From Nitratireductor sp. XY-223 (GTDB taxonomy: Bacteria > Pseudomonadota > Alphaproteobacteria > Rhizobiales > Rhizobiaceae): a DNA stretch of 64,000 nucleotides. Both the position numbers and the translations under genes were made by a program. Shown here piece by piece: positions 7,197-15,993 of this stretch; within the stretch, counting starts at the first letter, position 1; every line of letters starts with the position of its first letter. A model generated the notes under the pieces. That model was not told where the DNA came from. It saw nothing but the letters and a program-made list of their open reading frames with translations, and made no database searches. Location: positions 310,001-374,000 of the forward strand of contig NZ_SPNT01000005.1 of assembly GCF_004959855.1 (NCBI RefSeq). Reading direction: 5' to 3'.

Positions 7197-9578
7197 TCAA
7201 CGGGGGTCCAGCCCGACGCCTCTCAGCCTCAGCGCGTTGCCGATCACGGATACCGAAGACAGGCTCATGGCCGCGGCCGCAATCATCGGCGACAAAAGCA
7301 TGCCGGTGATCGGAAAGAGAATACCGGCAGCGATCGGTACGCCCGCCGAGTTGTACGCAAAGGCGAAAAATAGATTCTGCCGGATGTTCCGCAGTGTCGC
7401 CAAGGCCAGCCGCCTCGCCCTGACGATGCCGGTCAGATCGCCTTTCAACAGCGTTATACCAGCGCTTTCCACTGCAACATCAGCGCCTGTGCCCATGGCA
7501 ATGCCGACCTCGGCTGCCGCAAGCGCAGGGGCGTCGTTGACACCGTCACCGGCCATTGCAACCTTGTGTCCCTCGGCGTGCAATGCGTCAACCAGCAGCT
7601 TTTTGTCCTCGGGCAGAACGCCGGCCTTGACGTCGTCAATGCCGAGCTTTTCAGCAACAGCTCTCGCAGTGCGCTCATTGTCACCGGTGGCCATGATGAT
7701 CGTCAGGCCGGCTCGGTGCAACGCTTCGATCGCATCAGCGGTGGTTGCCTTGATAGGATCGGAGACCGCCACGATGCCGGACAGCATACCGTCAATGGCA
7801 ATGAACATTGCCGTTTTCCCGTCTTCGTTAAGGACGTTGGCCTGCTGATTGAGCGAGTTCGTATCCACCCCTTCCGCAGCCATCATGGCGCTGTTGCCAA
7901 GTGAAATAGATTTGCCGTTTGCCATGCCGCGGACACCCTTGCCTGTGACGGCTTCAAATGCGGATGTCTCTACAGCAGCCACACCACGGCTGGCAGCGCC
8001 TTCCACAATGGCTTCCGCCAAGGGGTGTTCGGAGCTTTTTTCCAGTGAAGCGGCGGCACCGAGTACCTGGCTTTCTGTCAATTCACCGACAGTCAGAACA
8101 TCGGTCAGAACAGGTCTGCCCTCTGTCAGAGTACCGGTTTTGTCGACCACAAGAACATCGACTTTGGCCATGCGTTCCAACGCTTCGGCGTCCTTGATGA
8201 GCACACCGGCCTGAGCGCCCCTTCCGGTTGCGGTCATGATCGACATCGGGGTCGCCAGACCGAGCGCGCAGGGACAGGCGATGATCAGCACCGACACGGC
8301 TGAGACGATGGCATAGGCGAACGCCGGGCTCGGACCGAACAGAAGCCAGACGACAAAGGCGACCACGGCGATTACAACGACCGTTGGAACGAAGTAGGAT
8401 GCAACTTTGTCGGCGAGCCCCTGTATCGGGGCACGTGAGCGCTGCGCAGATGCGACCATGGCGACGATCTGTGACAGGACCGTTTCGTCGCCGACCTTTT
8501 TGGCTTCGATGATAAGCGAACCGTTGCGGTTGATCGTGCCACCGGTGACCGGGTCGCCAGCGGATTTTTCGACCGGCACCGGTTCTCCCGTCAGCATGCT
8601 CTCGTCCACAGATGTGCTGCCTTCGATCACCACCGCATCCACCGGGACCGATTCACCCGGCCGGACGCGCAGGCGATCGCCTTCGATAATGTTTTCAAGC
8701 GGCGCATCATATTCGTCGCCATCGGGCGTGACCCGGCGTGCCGTTTTAGGCGCGAGATCCAGCAGAGCCTTGATCGCGTCGCCTGTGCGCTCCCGCGCCC
8801 TCAACTCCAACACCTGGCCCACAAACACCAACGCGACAATCACAACCGCAGCCTCGAAGTAGACCGGCACGTGTCCGCCTTCGGAACGGATACCGGCGGG
8901 GAAGATGCCCGGCACAAATGTTGCGATTGTGCTGTAAAGATACGCCGCGCCCACGCCGATCATGATCAGCGTCCACATGTTCAAGTTCCAGGTCCGGATC
9001 GAAGAGACGCCACGCTGGAAAAACGGCGCGGCGGCCCACAGGATGACGGGTGTTGCCAGCACAAACTCGATCCAGAGAGCGGTCCGTTCACCGATCAGAT
9101 CCCGAACCGGCAATCCGACCATTGGCGCCATAGTGAGGATGAGCAGCGGCACCGCTGCAAAGACACTCACCCAAAGCCGCCGCGTAAAGTCGATCAGTTC
9201 ATGGTTGGGCTCGTCCGAAACACCATCCAGCGGCTCGAGCGCCATACCGCATATCGGGCAGGAACCGGGCCCATCCTGAACGATTTCCGGATGCATCGGG
9301 CAGGTGTATTTCGTGTCCGCCGCGGCCGTCTCCCGCATTTGCCTGTTGTTGCCGGATACGAAGAAATAAGGATCTTCCTCGAACCGGTCGTGGCATTTCG
9401 AACTGCAGAAATTGTAGTCCCTACCCTTGTATGACAGCGACGGCTTGTCGGAATTGACATCTACCGTCATGCCACAGACAGGATCGACCACACCCCCGGA
9501 AACGGTCGGTAAATCATGCGCGTGGCCGCAAGCGGTGTGATCGTTGTCATGCTTTTTTACGGCAGTGTGATGGTCCAT
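7197..9578 (-). CDS. copA: copper-exporting P1B-type ATPase
   Basis: A heavy-metal P-type ATPase of about 793 residues that moves Cu(I) out of the cytoplasm. Instead of the usual CxxC HMA domains, its N-terminus has a His-rich stretch, a YHS-like domain ('DPVCGM', then paired Cys) and a second Cys/Met domain (CPMHPEI then CPICGM). The membrane CPC motif (IACPCALG), the phosphorylation site DKTGTLTEG and the hinge [10 protein letters not shown] are all present. It is preceded by CueR-type promoter 4 and followed by cueR. A GTG at 9587 is possible, but ATG 9578 has better ribosome-site spacing (ACGGG). The YHS plus CPMHP arrangement is typical of mobile copper islands. Confidence 0.93.
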   Translation of the reverse strand: MDHHTAVKKHDNDHTACGHAHDLPTVSGGVVDPVCGMTVDVNSDKPSLSYKGRDYNFCSSKCHDRFEEDPYFFVSGNNRQMRETAAADTKYTCPMHPEIVQDGPGSCPICGMALEPLDGVSDEPNHELIDFTRRLWVSVFAAVPLLILTMAPMVGLPVRDLIGERTALWIEFVLATPVILWAAAPFFQRGVSSIRTWNLNMWTLIMIGVGAAYLYSTIATFVPGIFPAGIRSEGGHVPVYFEAAVVIVALVFVGQVLELRARERTGDAIKALLDLAPKTARRVTPDGDEYDAPLENIIEGDRLRVRPGESVPVDAVVIEGSTSVDESMLTGEPVPVEKSAGDPVTGGTINRNGSLIIEAKKVGDETVLSQIVAMVASAQRSRAPIQGLADKVASYFVPTVVVIAVVAFVVWLLFGPSPAFAYAIVSAVSVLIIACPCALGLATPMSIMTATGRGAQAGVLIKDAEALERMAKVDVLVVDKTGTLTEGRPVLTDVLTVGELTESQVLGAAASLEKSSEHPLAEAIVEGAASRGVAAVETSAFEAVTGKGVRGMANGKSISLGNSAMMAAEGVDTNSLNQQANVLNEDGKTAMFIAIDGMLSGIVAVSDPIKATTADAIEALHRAGLTIIMATGDNERTARAVAEKLGIDDVKAGVLPEDKKLLVDALHAEGHKVAMAGDGVNDAPALAAAEVGIAMGTGADVAVESAGITLLKGDLTGIVRARRLALATLRNIRQNLFFAFAYNSAGVPIAAGILFPITGMLLSPMIAAAAMSLSSVSVIGNALRLRGVGLDPR

Positions 9579-9611
9579 TGGATACACCCGTCAGATATGT
9601 GATCTGACCGG

Positions 9612-9642
9612 GTTATAGGCCTTCCAGTAACTGGAAGGTCAA
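9612..9642 (-). promoter_or_regulatory. CueR-type copper-responsive promoter 4 (copA)
   Basis: On the minus strand TTGACC (9642-9637) precedes TATAAC (9617-9612) with 19 bp between. The spacer dyad is ACCTTCC, 7 bp, GGAAGGC, extended as CCTTCCAG/CTGGAAGG arms. It is the strongest of the four sites and would drive copA-cueR. Confidence 0.8.
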
Positions 9643-9677
9643 GGGCGGTGCACAAAGTATTCTTCTATCCCGATCCC

Positions 9678-9981
9678 CACCCTCATTAACGGTTGATAGC
9701 GCCATCCGGGCGCTTAGTTTCAGGCGGCGACTCTGATAAGAGTTGTGCAACTGCTTTGAGATTCAATCTTCCCGGGATACGTGAACTCCAGAACCATAGG
9801 GAGGGGGATATGCAGGCACTGCAGGACCTTTTCGGCCTTATCGAATTTCTGACATGGGGGTGGGCGCTGATCCCGCTCCTCGTGATCTTCGGCGTCTTCA
9901 TCACCGCCCTCACCGGTTTCGTGCAGTTCCAGTTCTTCAGGCGCATGTTCCGGGTGCTGTCGGGCGCCAACCAGACGGGCG
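9678..9981 (+). repeat. right copy of the 304-bp imperfect direct repeat
   Basis: This matches 1193-1496 (see that entry). Here the repeat runs from 132 bp upstream of the AGCS gene into codon 58 and continues seamlessly into the intact gene, so this is the functional copy and the left one the broken copy. Confidence 0.9.
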
Positions 9982-11264
9982 ATCCGAACGCGATCTCGGC
10001 GCGCGAGGCGCTGCTGATTTCCGTTGGCGGTCGCGTCGGCGGCGGCAACATCGCCGGGGTGGCGGTGGCCATCACGCTCGGCGGACCGGGCGCGGTGTTC
10101 TGGATGTGGGCCATCGCGCTCGTCGGCATGGCGACCAGCCTGGTCGAGTGCTCGCTGGCGCAGCTCTACAAGCGCCGCGAGCCGAACGGCGACTTCCGCG
10201 GCGGACCGGCGCGGTCGATCATCCACGGCCTCGGCGAGGAGTTCCACTGGCTCGCGGTGGTCTACGCGGTCTGCCTGATCGCGGCCTTCGCCCTCGGCTT
10301 CAACGCGTTTCAGGGCAACACCGTCGCCGGCGCCGTGCAGGACAGTCTCGGGATCGGCCGCCTGTGGACCGGCATACTGCTGGCCGTCGTCGCCGGCTTC
10401 ATCGTCTTCGGCGGCATCCACAGGATCGCCAAGGCCGCCGACGTGATCGTCCCGATCATGGCGCTCGGCTATATCCTGATGGCGCTGGTGGTGATCGTCC
10501 TCAATATCGGCTCGGTGCCGGGCGTGCTGATCAGCATCTTCAACAACGCCTTCGGCTTCGAGGAAGTGGTCGGCGGCGGCATGGGAGCGGCGATCGCGCA
10601 GGGGCTGCGGCGCGGCCTGTTCTCCAACGAGGCCGGCCTCGGCTCGGCGCCGAACGTCGCGGCGACGGCGGATGTGCGGCATCCGATCAGCCAGGGCATC
10701 ACGCAGGCGTTTTCGGTCTTTATCGACACGATCTTCATCTGCAGCTGCACGGCATTCATCATTCTGCTGGGCGACGTCTACGTGCCGGGCGCCGAAGGCA
10801 TCGACGGCATCGCGCTGACGCAGCAATCCCTCGTCTCGCATCTCGGCGGCTGGTCGCAGTACCTGCTGTCGCTGATGATCCTGCTCTTCGCGTTCAGCTC
10901 GATCATCTACAACTACTATCTGGGCGAGAACGCGCTGACGGTGATGACCAAGAATGCGCTCGCGACCAACGCGCTGCGCGTCATCGTGATCTGCATCGTC
11001 TTCCTCGGCGCGACCGCGCCGGGCGCGACCGCGGTGTTCTTCTTCTCCGATCCGCTGATGGGCGTGCTCGCGGTGGTGAACCTCGTGGTGATCATGATGC
11101 TGCTGCCCACCTGCCTGCGCATCCTCAAGGACTTCCGCCGGCAGCTCAACGAGGGGGTCCAGCGGCCGGTGCTCAACCCGGACGATTTTCCGGATCTCGA
11201 TCTCGACCGAACGGCCTGGACCGGGGTCGATCCCGAAAAGCAGGGCGAGAGCGCTTCGACCTGA
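9810..11264 (+). CDS. AGCS-family amino acid:cation symporter
   Basis: A 484-residue polytopic membrane protein of the alanine/glycine:cation symporter family, which takes up small amino acids with Na+ or H+. Family motifs include 'GGRVGGGNIAGVAVAI' near residue 72 and 'GLFSNEAGLGSAPN' near residue 270. About eleven hydrophobic segments follow the family pattern. The start at 9810 has a strong AGGGAGGGGG ribosome site. The frame is open further upstream, but that part lies in the untranslated region. A terminator follows. The 5' end is duplicated at 1193-1496, where the copper island joins. Substrate is inferred from family only. Confidence 0.9.
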   Translation: MQALQDLFGLIEFLTWGWALIPLLVIFGVFITALTGFVQFQFFRRMFRVLSGANQTGDPNAISAREALLISVGGRVGGGNIAGVAVAITLGGPGAVFWMWAIALVGMATSLVECSLAQLYKRREPNGDFRGGPARSIIHGLGEEFHWLAVVYAVCLIAAFALGFNAFQGNTVAGAVQDSLGIGRLWTGILLAVVAGFIVFGGIHRIAKAADVIVPIMALGYILMALVVIVLNIGSVPGVLISIFNNAFGFEEVVGGGMGAAIAQGLRRGLFSNEAGLGSAPNVAATADVRHPISQGITQAFSVFIDTIFICSCTAFIILLGDVYVPGAEGIDGIALTQQSLVSHLGGWSQYLLSLMILLFAFSSIIYNYYLGENALTVMTKNALATNALRVIVICIVFLGATAPGATAVFFFSDPLMGVLAVVNLVVIMMLLPTCLRILKDFRRQLNEGVQRPVLNPDDFPDLDLDRTAWTGVDPEKQGESAST

Positions 11265-11278
11265 CAACGACAAGGCGA

Positions 11279-11302
11279 CGCGGGGTCCCGGCCCCGCGTT
11301 TT
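11279..11302 (+). terminator. rho-independent terminator after the symporter gene
   Basis: Perfect 7-bp stem CGCGGGG/CCCCGCG with a 6-nt loop, followed by TTTT. It lies 14 bp after the symporter stop codon and before the convergent oxidoreductase gene. Confidence 0.85.
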
Positions 11303-11312
11303 GCCATGGAGT

Positions 11313-12320
11313 TCAAATCTCCAGAACGACGTTGCCGATGGCTTCGCCCGATTCAACGTGTTCATGGGCCTCGGCAATGCGTTCCAGCGGAAAACGCCGG
11401 GCAATGGCGACATGCAGCGCGCCGTTCGCCGCCATGTCGGAGATCAGCGCCTGCGCCGCGTCCACGACATCCGGCGTCAAAAGGAACCCCTGGATGAAGC
11501 GCAGCGTGGCGCCTCGAAAGGCGAAATCGTAATAGGGCAGGACCGGCTCCGGCACCGCCGTGGACGAATAGGCGGCAATCACCGCATGGGGCCTGATGAT
11601 CCGCCGCGTCTGTTCGAGATTGGCGCCGAAGTCCACTTCGACAACGCGGTCGACGCCCTCTCCGCCCGTCAATTCCATGACCCGCCCGGCGACATCCTCG
11701 TCATGCCGCAGGACGATGTCCCGGACACCGACGGCCCTCACGTGGGCGGCCTTTTCGGCGCTGCTCACGGTGGCGATGACACGCGCGCCACCAGCGCGGG
11801 CGAACTGCGCGGCAAAGTGGCCGACGGCGCCGGCGGCGCCGGTGACCAGTACGGTCCTGTCCTCTACGGACCCGTCCGCGAACACAGCGTGGAACGCCGT
11901 CAGCGCCGGAATGCCGAGGCACGCGCCTTCTGCGAAGCCGAGCGGCTCCGGCAGCTCGAAAACCTGCGCCGCGGGAAGCGATATCCATTCGGACGCGGTG
12001 CCGTACGCCCTGCCGGCCTCGCCATAGCCGCCCTGGGCATTGCGCATCCAGACCCGCTTGCCGAGCCACGAAGGCGGCACATCCGCGCCGACGGCCTCGA
12101 CGATGCCGGCGCCGTCGGCGTGCGGCACAATCAAATCATGCTCCAGGGAAAGGCCGCCCCAGCCGGCGCGGCGCTTGACGTCGGCCGGGTTGATCCCGGA
12201 GGTGCGGACCCGCACCCGCACGTCACCGGGCTTTAAAGGTCCGCCGGGATCATCGGGCAGCGCGCCGGTCTCCAGAACCTCGGAGGCCGGCCCGGTCCGC
12301 CTGTACCAGGCCGCCCGCAT
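11313..12320 (-). CDS. MDR-superfamily zinc-independent quinone-type oxidoreductase
   Basis: A 335-residue NAD(P)H-dependent oxidoreductase of the medium-chain family (quinone oxidoreductase/crotonyl-type). The N-terminal GroES-like domain has 'SGINPADVKRR' and lacks the structural-zinc cysteines. The Rossmann motif is 'VTGAAGAVGHFAAQ' near residue 150. It starts 4 bp after the stop of the M28 peptidase gene, so the two form one transcript probably governed by the IclR regulator upstream. Substrate unknown; the context suggests it acts on a product of peptide or amino acid breakdown, or on a reactive carbonyl. Confidence 0.82.
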   Translation of the reverse strand: MRAAWYRRTGPASEVLETGALPDDPGGPLKPGDVRVRVRTSGINPADVKRRAGWGGLSLEHDLIVPHADGAGIVEAVGADVPPSWLGKRVWMRNAQGGYGEAGRAYGTASEWISLPAAQVFELPEPLGFAEGACLGIPALTAFHAVFADGSVEDRTVLVTGAAGAVGHFAAQFARAGGARVIATVSSAEKAAHVRAVGVRDIVLRHDEDVAGRVMELTGGEGVDRVVEVDFGANLEQTRRIIRPHAVIAAYSSTAVPEPVLPYYDFAFRGATLRFIQGFLLTPDVVDAAQALISDMAANGALHVAIARRFPLERIAEAHEHVESGEAIGNVVLEI

Positions 12321-12324
12321 CGGT

Positions 12325-14055
12325 TCAGGCGTGGCTCAGCCGCTCGACCTGCCGCTTGGCCTGGCGCATGGCCGAGACCAGACGGTTCTGGCCGCGGGTG
12401 AGCTGCGTCAGCGCGAAGCCCTCGGTGCCGTTGGTGTACTGATCGAGCTCACTTGCCACCGAAATCGTCGGAAGCGGCGGCACCGTCAGCGCCGGATCGT
12501 GCCGGAAACGGGCTTCGCGGGTGAAGTTGATCGGCACCAGGATCCTGGCGAGTTCCTGAATGACCGTGTTGGCCTCACCCGCGGCAACGGCGCCAGAGGA
12601 GACACCGCCGTAGAAACTCTCGAGCGCGGCGTGCAACTCCTCGACGGCGGCCCTTGACGGGCCAAGGTCGAAGCGGTCCCCGGCGCGCTGCTGGTATGTG
12701 CCGATGGTGGCGAGGAACTCGCGCGTCGTCTCGCGCCAGTCGAACGGCAGGATTTCGGCGTTGGCATTGCGGTAGACGGCAAGCAGGTAGAGCTTGATGT
12801 CGCGCAGCAGAATGTCCCTGTCGGCAATTTCAAGCGTGTCGTTCTCCGTGTGCCAAGCAATGTTGCCGCCGCAACCGCCGACGGCGTAGTAGCCTTTTTC
12901 CTCGCGCATCGCCTCGGTCATTGTCGAGGACAGCATGAAATAGCTGGAGATGCCGATATTGTTGAACGAATAGTCGCCGGCCCGGTGCGGCCGCTCGCCG
13001 AATGTCGGCTTGCCGGCCACGTCCTCGATCGCCCTGGCGACGAAGGCGTCGGTCTCGGACATGCGCGAAAGATTGAGGAATTCCGTCGCCCAGCGGCAGC
13101 CGGGGCTGTCGCAATTGACCTGCGCGACGCAGTTCTCCTCAAGATCGATGGCGAATTCGTCGGCGAACCAGGTGGAGCCGGCATAGCGGCCGGTGGAGTG
13201 GCCGGGCCACCAGGCGATGCGCACCGAGCGATCCAGCTTGTCGCGGTTCTTCCACAGGACGCGTGCCACCTCCATGAGGGTCGCATCGCCCGTCGCATTG
13301 TCGCCGACACCGACATCCCAACTGTCGAGGTGGCCGTGCAGGAGCACGTATTTTTCCGGCTCCTTCGAACCGCGGATGAAGACTTCCGGGAGTTTCGAGC
13401 GGAACCAGCCCTCTTCCATCTCGGTGAAGAGCTTCACCGTGCCGCCCGCCTTGGCAATCTCTATCAGCGCCTGGCCGTCGGGATTGTTGACGGCGACGGA
13501 GACGACATTCGGCTTGCGCGGCAGGTCATCGAGGTCCGGCGTTCCCCACACGGTGGTGCAAATGCCCCAGTGTATGTCGACGCCCGGATTGATGCCGATA
13601 ACGCCGATCGCACCCAGTTCCTCGAACTGGGCGATCATGCCGGGGCTGGCGAAACCCTCCGAAATGACGATCTTGCCGTCGATCAGCGCGCGCACGTCGC
13701 GGGTCGGGTCGAGCTTCTTGTCGAAGATCGTGTCGATGTCGTCGGCCTGGTTGGCGCCGATATAGACCAGCTCGCCTTCGAGCCCGTTGCGGGCGTCGAG
13801 ACTGTAGGCCGGCGGCTTGGCCCGGAAGGTCTGGCCGCCCGCCTCGACGCGGGCTTCGCCCGGAAGGCTGAGAAACAGGTTCGGCTGGTGAACCGTGACT
13901 TCAACGCCGTGATTGCGCAGCCGCGAGACGACTTCCTCCATGCCGCGGTCAACGTCGGCGGGATGCTCCCGCTTGAAGGTCGAAAAACTCTCCACCAGGC
14001 CCCACGGCTCATCGAGACTGACGTCGGACAGGAGTGCTTTTTCAGTTTCATTCAT
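12325..14055 (-). CDS. M28-family peptidase homologue with altered active site
   Basis: A 576-residue protein with the zinc aminopeptidase/glutamate-carboxypeptidase fold and an inserted PA-like domain (about 90-210). Expected metal ligands are visible: H242 and D244 in GHLDSWDVG, D252 in GDNATG, D316 and H402 in WHTENDT. The usual Glu-Glu pair (general base plus zinc ligand, in GEExGLxGS) is replaced by H286-S287 in 'WWPGHSTGRYAGS'. No signal peptide is seen, so it is probably cytoplasmic. The start at 14055 has a GAGGAG ribosome site; a longer frame runs through the operator. It is divergent from a peptide-type ABC importer under a shared operator, so its substrate may be the imported compound. 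Activity on a peptide is not assured. Confidence 0.82.
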   Translation of the reverse strand: MNETEKALLSDVSLDEPWGLVESFSTFKREHPADVDRGMEEVVSRLRNHGVEVTVHQPNLFLSLPGEARVEAGGQTFRAKPPAYSLDARNGLEGELVYIGANQADDIDTIFDKKLDPTRDVRALIDGKIVISEGFASPGMIAQFEELGAIGVIGINPGVDIHWGICTTVWGTPDLDDLPRKPNVVSVAVNNPDGQALIEIAKAGGTVKLFTEMEEGWFRSKLPEVFIRGSKEPEKYVLLHGHLDSWDVGVGDNATGDATLMEVARVLWKNRDKLDRSVRIAWWPGHSTGRYAGSTWFADEFAIDLEENCVAQVNCDSPGCRWATEFLNLSRMSETDAFVARAIEDVAGKPTFGERPHRAGDYSFNNIGISSYFMLSSTMTEAMREEKGYYAVGGCGGNIAWHTENDTLEIADRDILLRDIKLYLLAVYRNANAEILPFDWRETTREFLATIGTYQQRAGDRFDLGPSRAAVEELHAALESFYGGVSSGAVAAGEANTVIQELARILVPINFTREARFRHDPALTVPPLPTISVASELDQYTNGTEGFALTQLTRGQNRLVSAMRQAKRQVERLSHA

Positions 14056-14124
14056 CGGGGGTCTCCTCACTGGACGCGGCGGCACTTCACCGCCGGTGCC
14101 CGGCCGGCCCCGGCGAATGCCTGT

Positions 14125-14150
14125 TGTTTCATTCAATAAAACACTGTTTT
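14125..14150. promoter_or_regulatory. probable IclR operator in front of the peptidase gene
   Basis: Contains the 13-bp palindrome AAAACACTGTTTT (14138-14150) preceded by TGTTTCA. The 26-bp block matches the reverse complement of 15147-15172 at about 23 positions. The two blocks have the same orientation relative to the gene they precede, which points to one regulator controlling both promoters. Confidence 0.7.
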
Positions 14151-14295
14151 GTTTTAGGAATACCAAGCTTACGGCGGCAAATCAAGTGCCGATGCGCCAG
14201 GAACGGGTTGCAGACGGAGATTTATTGACGCGAAAGGTGCCGAACAGACCGGGCCGCGATGGCATGCGCGGCGTCGCCGGACGCCTGCGCGGCGG

Positions 14296-15087
14296 CTATT
14301 CCGCGGCCACGCCGGGCATGCCGGCAGGGGCGCCCAGACCAACCGATATGACCGCCGCGGACGCGAGCACGTCCTTCAAAATGCGGCTCTGAAGATCCTT
14401 GTCGAGCCGCGCCACCGGGCCGGCCACGGAAATGGCGGCCACGACATCGCGGCCGGGACCGTATATGGGCGCGGCAATGGAAAACGCGCCTTCGTCGAGA
14501 TCGTTGCGGGTGACGTGGAAACCGTCCAAGGCGATACGCGCCAGTTTCCTTTGCAGCTCGACGGGATCAGTGATGGTCTTCGACGCAAAGTGGGTCAGCG
14601 GTCCCGACAGCATCTCGGCCTGCACTTCCGCCGGCGCAAATGCCAGCAGGACCATGGAGCCGCCGCCGGCATGCAGCGGGCCGTGCCGCCCCGGCGCCGC
14701 ATAAAGGCGCATGGAATGGCGGCTTTCGCGCGTGGTGACCACCAGCGCGTTCAGGCCGTCGCGAACAATCAGGTTTACGTTCTCGTTGAACCGGTCCCTC
14801 AGCGCGTCCATCTGCGGTTCGGCGACAAGCAGAAGGCCGCGCTTCTTGGCCGCCTCGTCGCCGAGATGCCAGGCCCGGTAACCCAGCCCGTAATGCGAAC
14901 TCGTCTCGTTCTTGGCGACATAGCCGCGGGCCTCGAGGGTATGCAGAATGCGGAACACGAGGCTCTTCGTCATGCCCAGTTCGGCCGCCATCTCGGTGAC
15001 GCCGAGTTCGCCCTTTTCGCTGAGGATCTCCAAAACACTTAGCGCCCGGTCAACGGCGGCAATCCGGTAATCCCTTGAATCACTCAT
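14296..15087 (-). CDS. IclR-family transcriptional regulator
   Basis: A 263-residue IclR-type regulator: N-terminal winged helix-turn-helix (residues 8-70, 'VTEMAAELGMTKSLVFRIL') and a C-terminal GAF-like effector domain (about 85-250). It lies between the peptidase/oxidoreductase operon and the divergent racemase-ABC importer operon. Matching palindromes sit at both promoters, including its own, so it probably controls all three units and itself. The effector is unknown, most likely the imported compound or a breakdown product. The start ATG begins directly with the family-typical 'AVDRALSVLEIL' segment. Confidence 0.88.
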   Translation of the reverse strand: MSDSRDYRIAAVDRALSVLEILSEKGELGVTEMAAELGMTKSLVFRILHTLEARGYVAKNETSSHYGLGYRAWHLGDEAAKKRGLLLVAEPQMDALRDRFNENVNLIVRDGLNALVVTTRESRHSMRLYAAPGRHGPLHAGGGSMVLLAFAPAEVQAEMLSGPLTHFASKTITDPVELQRKLARIALDGFHVTRNDLDEGAFSIAAPIYGPGRDVVAAISVAGPVARLDKDLQSRILKDVLASAAVISVGLGAPAGMPGVAAE

Positions 15088-15146
15088 TTCATACCTTTCG
15101 CGCCGGGACTTGCATGAACCAGCTGTTTCACGTAGTCTAAAAAACT

Positions 15147-15172
15147 AAAACAGTGTTTTACTCATTGAAACA
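15147..15172. promoter_or_regulatory. probable IclR operator in the iclR-racemase divergent promoter
   Basis: The palindrome AAAACAGTGTTTT (15147-15159) is followed by TTGAAACA. A further TGTTTCA at 15124-15130 mirrors that end, giving a larger inverted repeat across the intergenic region. The block matches the operator at 14125-14150 in inverted orientation. Confidence 0.7.
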
Positions 15173-15199
15173 ACAACCGTCAACTCTGGATTGATGATC

Positions 15200-15955
15200 A
15201 TGCGCATCGCCTATGCCGTTCCAGGACCAATGTCAAAGGGCCCGATGGGTGCCGCCGAGGTCACACGCCGCGAAAAACTGCTTAACAGCTGGGCTTTCGA
15301 GGGCACGAAGGTGGAGGTCAGGGATGTGCCGACCGGACCCGCATCGATTGAATCGGCCTACGAGGAAGCGCTCTCGATTCCCCCGACACTCGATTTGCTG
15401 ATGCGGCTGGAGGACGAGGGTTTCGATGCGGCGATCATCGGCTGTTTCGGCGACCCGGGGCTCGAGGCGGCCCGCGAACTCGTCTCCATGCCCGTCGTGG
15501 GCCCGTGCGAATCCTCCATGCTGCTTGCCGCCGCGCTCGGCCACAAGTTCAGCGTCCTGACGATTTTCGATTCGCTCATCGCGGGCCAGGAATACCTGGC
15601 CGTCAAAGCCGGCGTGCGCGAAAAGCTGGCCTCCGTGCGGGCGACGGGAATTCCCGTACTTGAGCTAATGACCGATTTCGAGGCGACGAAATCGCGGCTT
15701 GTGGACGTCGCCACGCAATGCGTCGAGCAGGACCGCGCCGACGCCGTCATCTTCGGATGCATGACCATGTCCTTCCTGGACATGTCGGATGAGATATCGG
15801 CCTCGGTCGGCGTGCCGTTCCTCAACGCCGGCAAGGCGGCGCTGAAGCAGGCCGAGACACTCGTTTCAATGGGGATCGCCCATTCGAAAACCGCCTTCGC
15901 GACACCGCCAAAGGTGTCCGAGGGACAAACGGTCGCCGACCTCAAGGTCGGATAA
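15200..15955 (+). CDS. Asp/Glu/hydantoin racemase family protein
   Basis: About 251 residues of the aspartate/glutamate/hydantoin racemase superfamily. The two catalytic cysteines typical of the cofactor-free racemases appear in 'IIGCFGDPG' (near residue 79) and 'IFGCMTMS' (near residue 186). It is first in an operon with a Dpp/Opp-type ABC importer and is controlled from the IclR operator. The inferred role is epimerising an imported hydantoin, amino acid or peptide-derived acid. ATG codons at 15194 and 15200 are both possible; 15200 has better spacing to the TGGA ribosome site. Confidence 0.82.
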   Translation: MRIAYAVPGPMSKGPMGAAEVTRREKLLNSWAFEGTKVEVRDVPTGPASIESAYEEALSIPPTLDLLMRLEDEGFDAAIIGCFGDPGLEAARELVSMPVVGPCESSMLLAAALGHKFSVLTIFDSLIAGQEYLAVKAGVREKLASVRATGIPVLELMTDFEATKSRLVDVATQCVEQDRADAVIFGCMTMSFLDMSDEISASVGVPFLNAGKAALKQAETLVSMGIAHSKTAFATPPKVSEGQTVADLKVG

Positions 15956-15993
15956 CGGCCGCAAAAACGAAAACTCACCAGGGAGATTGGAAC

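Noticed and set aside
9720-11273. Minus-strand open frame of 517 codons over the AGCS symporter
   Set aside because: Antisense shadow; the plus strand encodes an intact symporter with family motifs and a terminator.
14056-14166. N-terminal extension of the M28-type peptidase
   Set aside because: It would translate through the IclR operator; ATG 14055 has a GAGGAG ribosome site.
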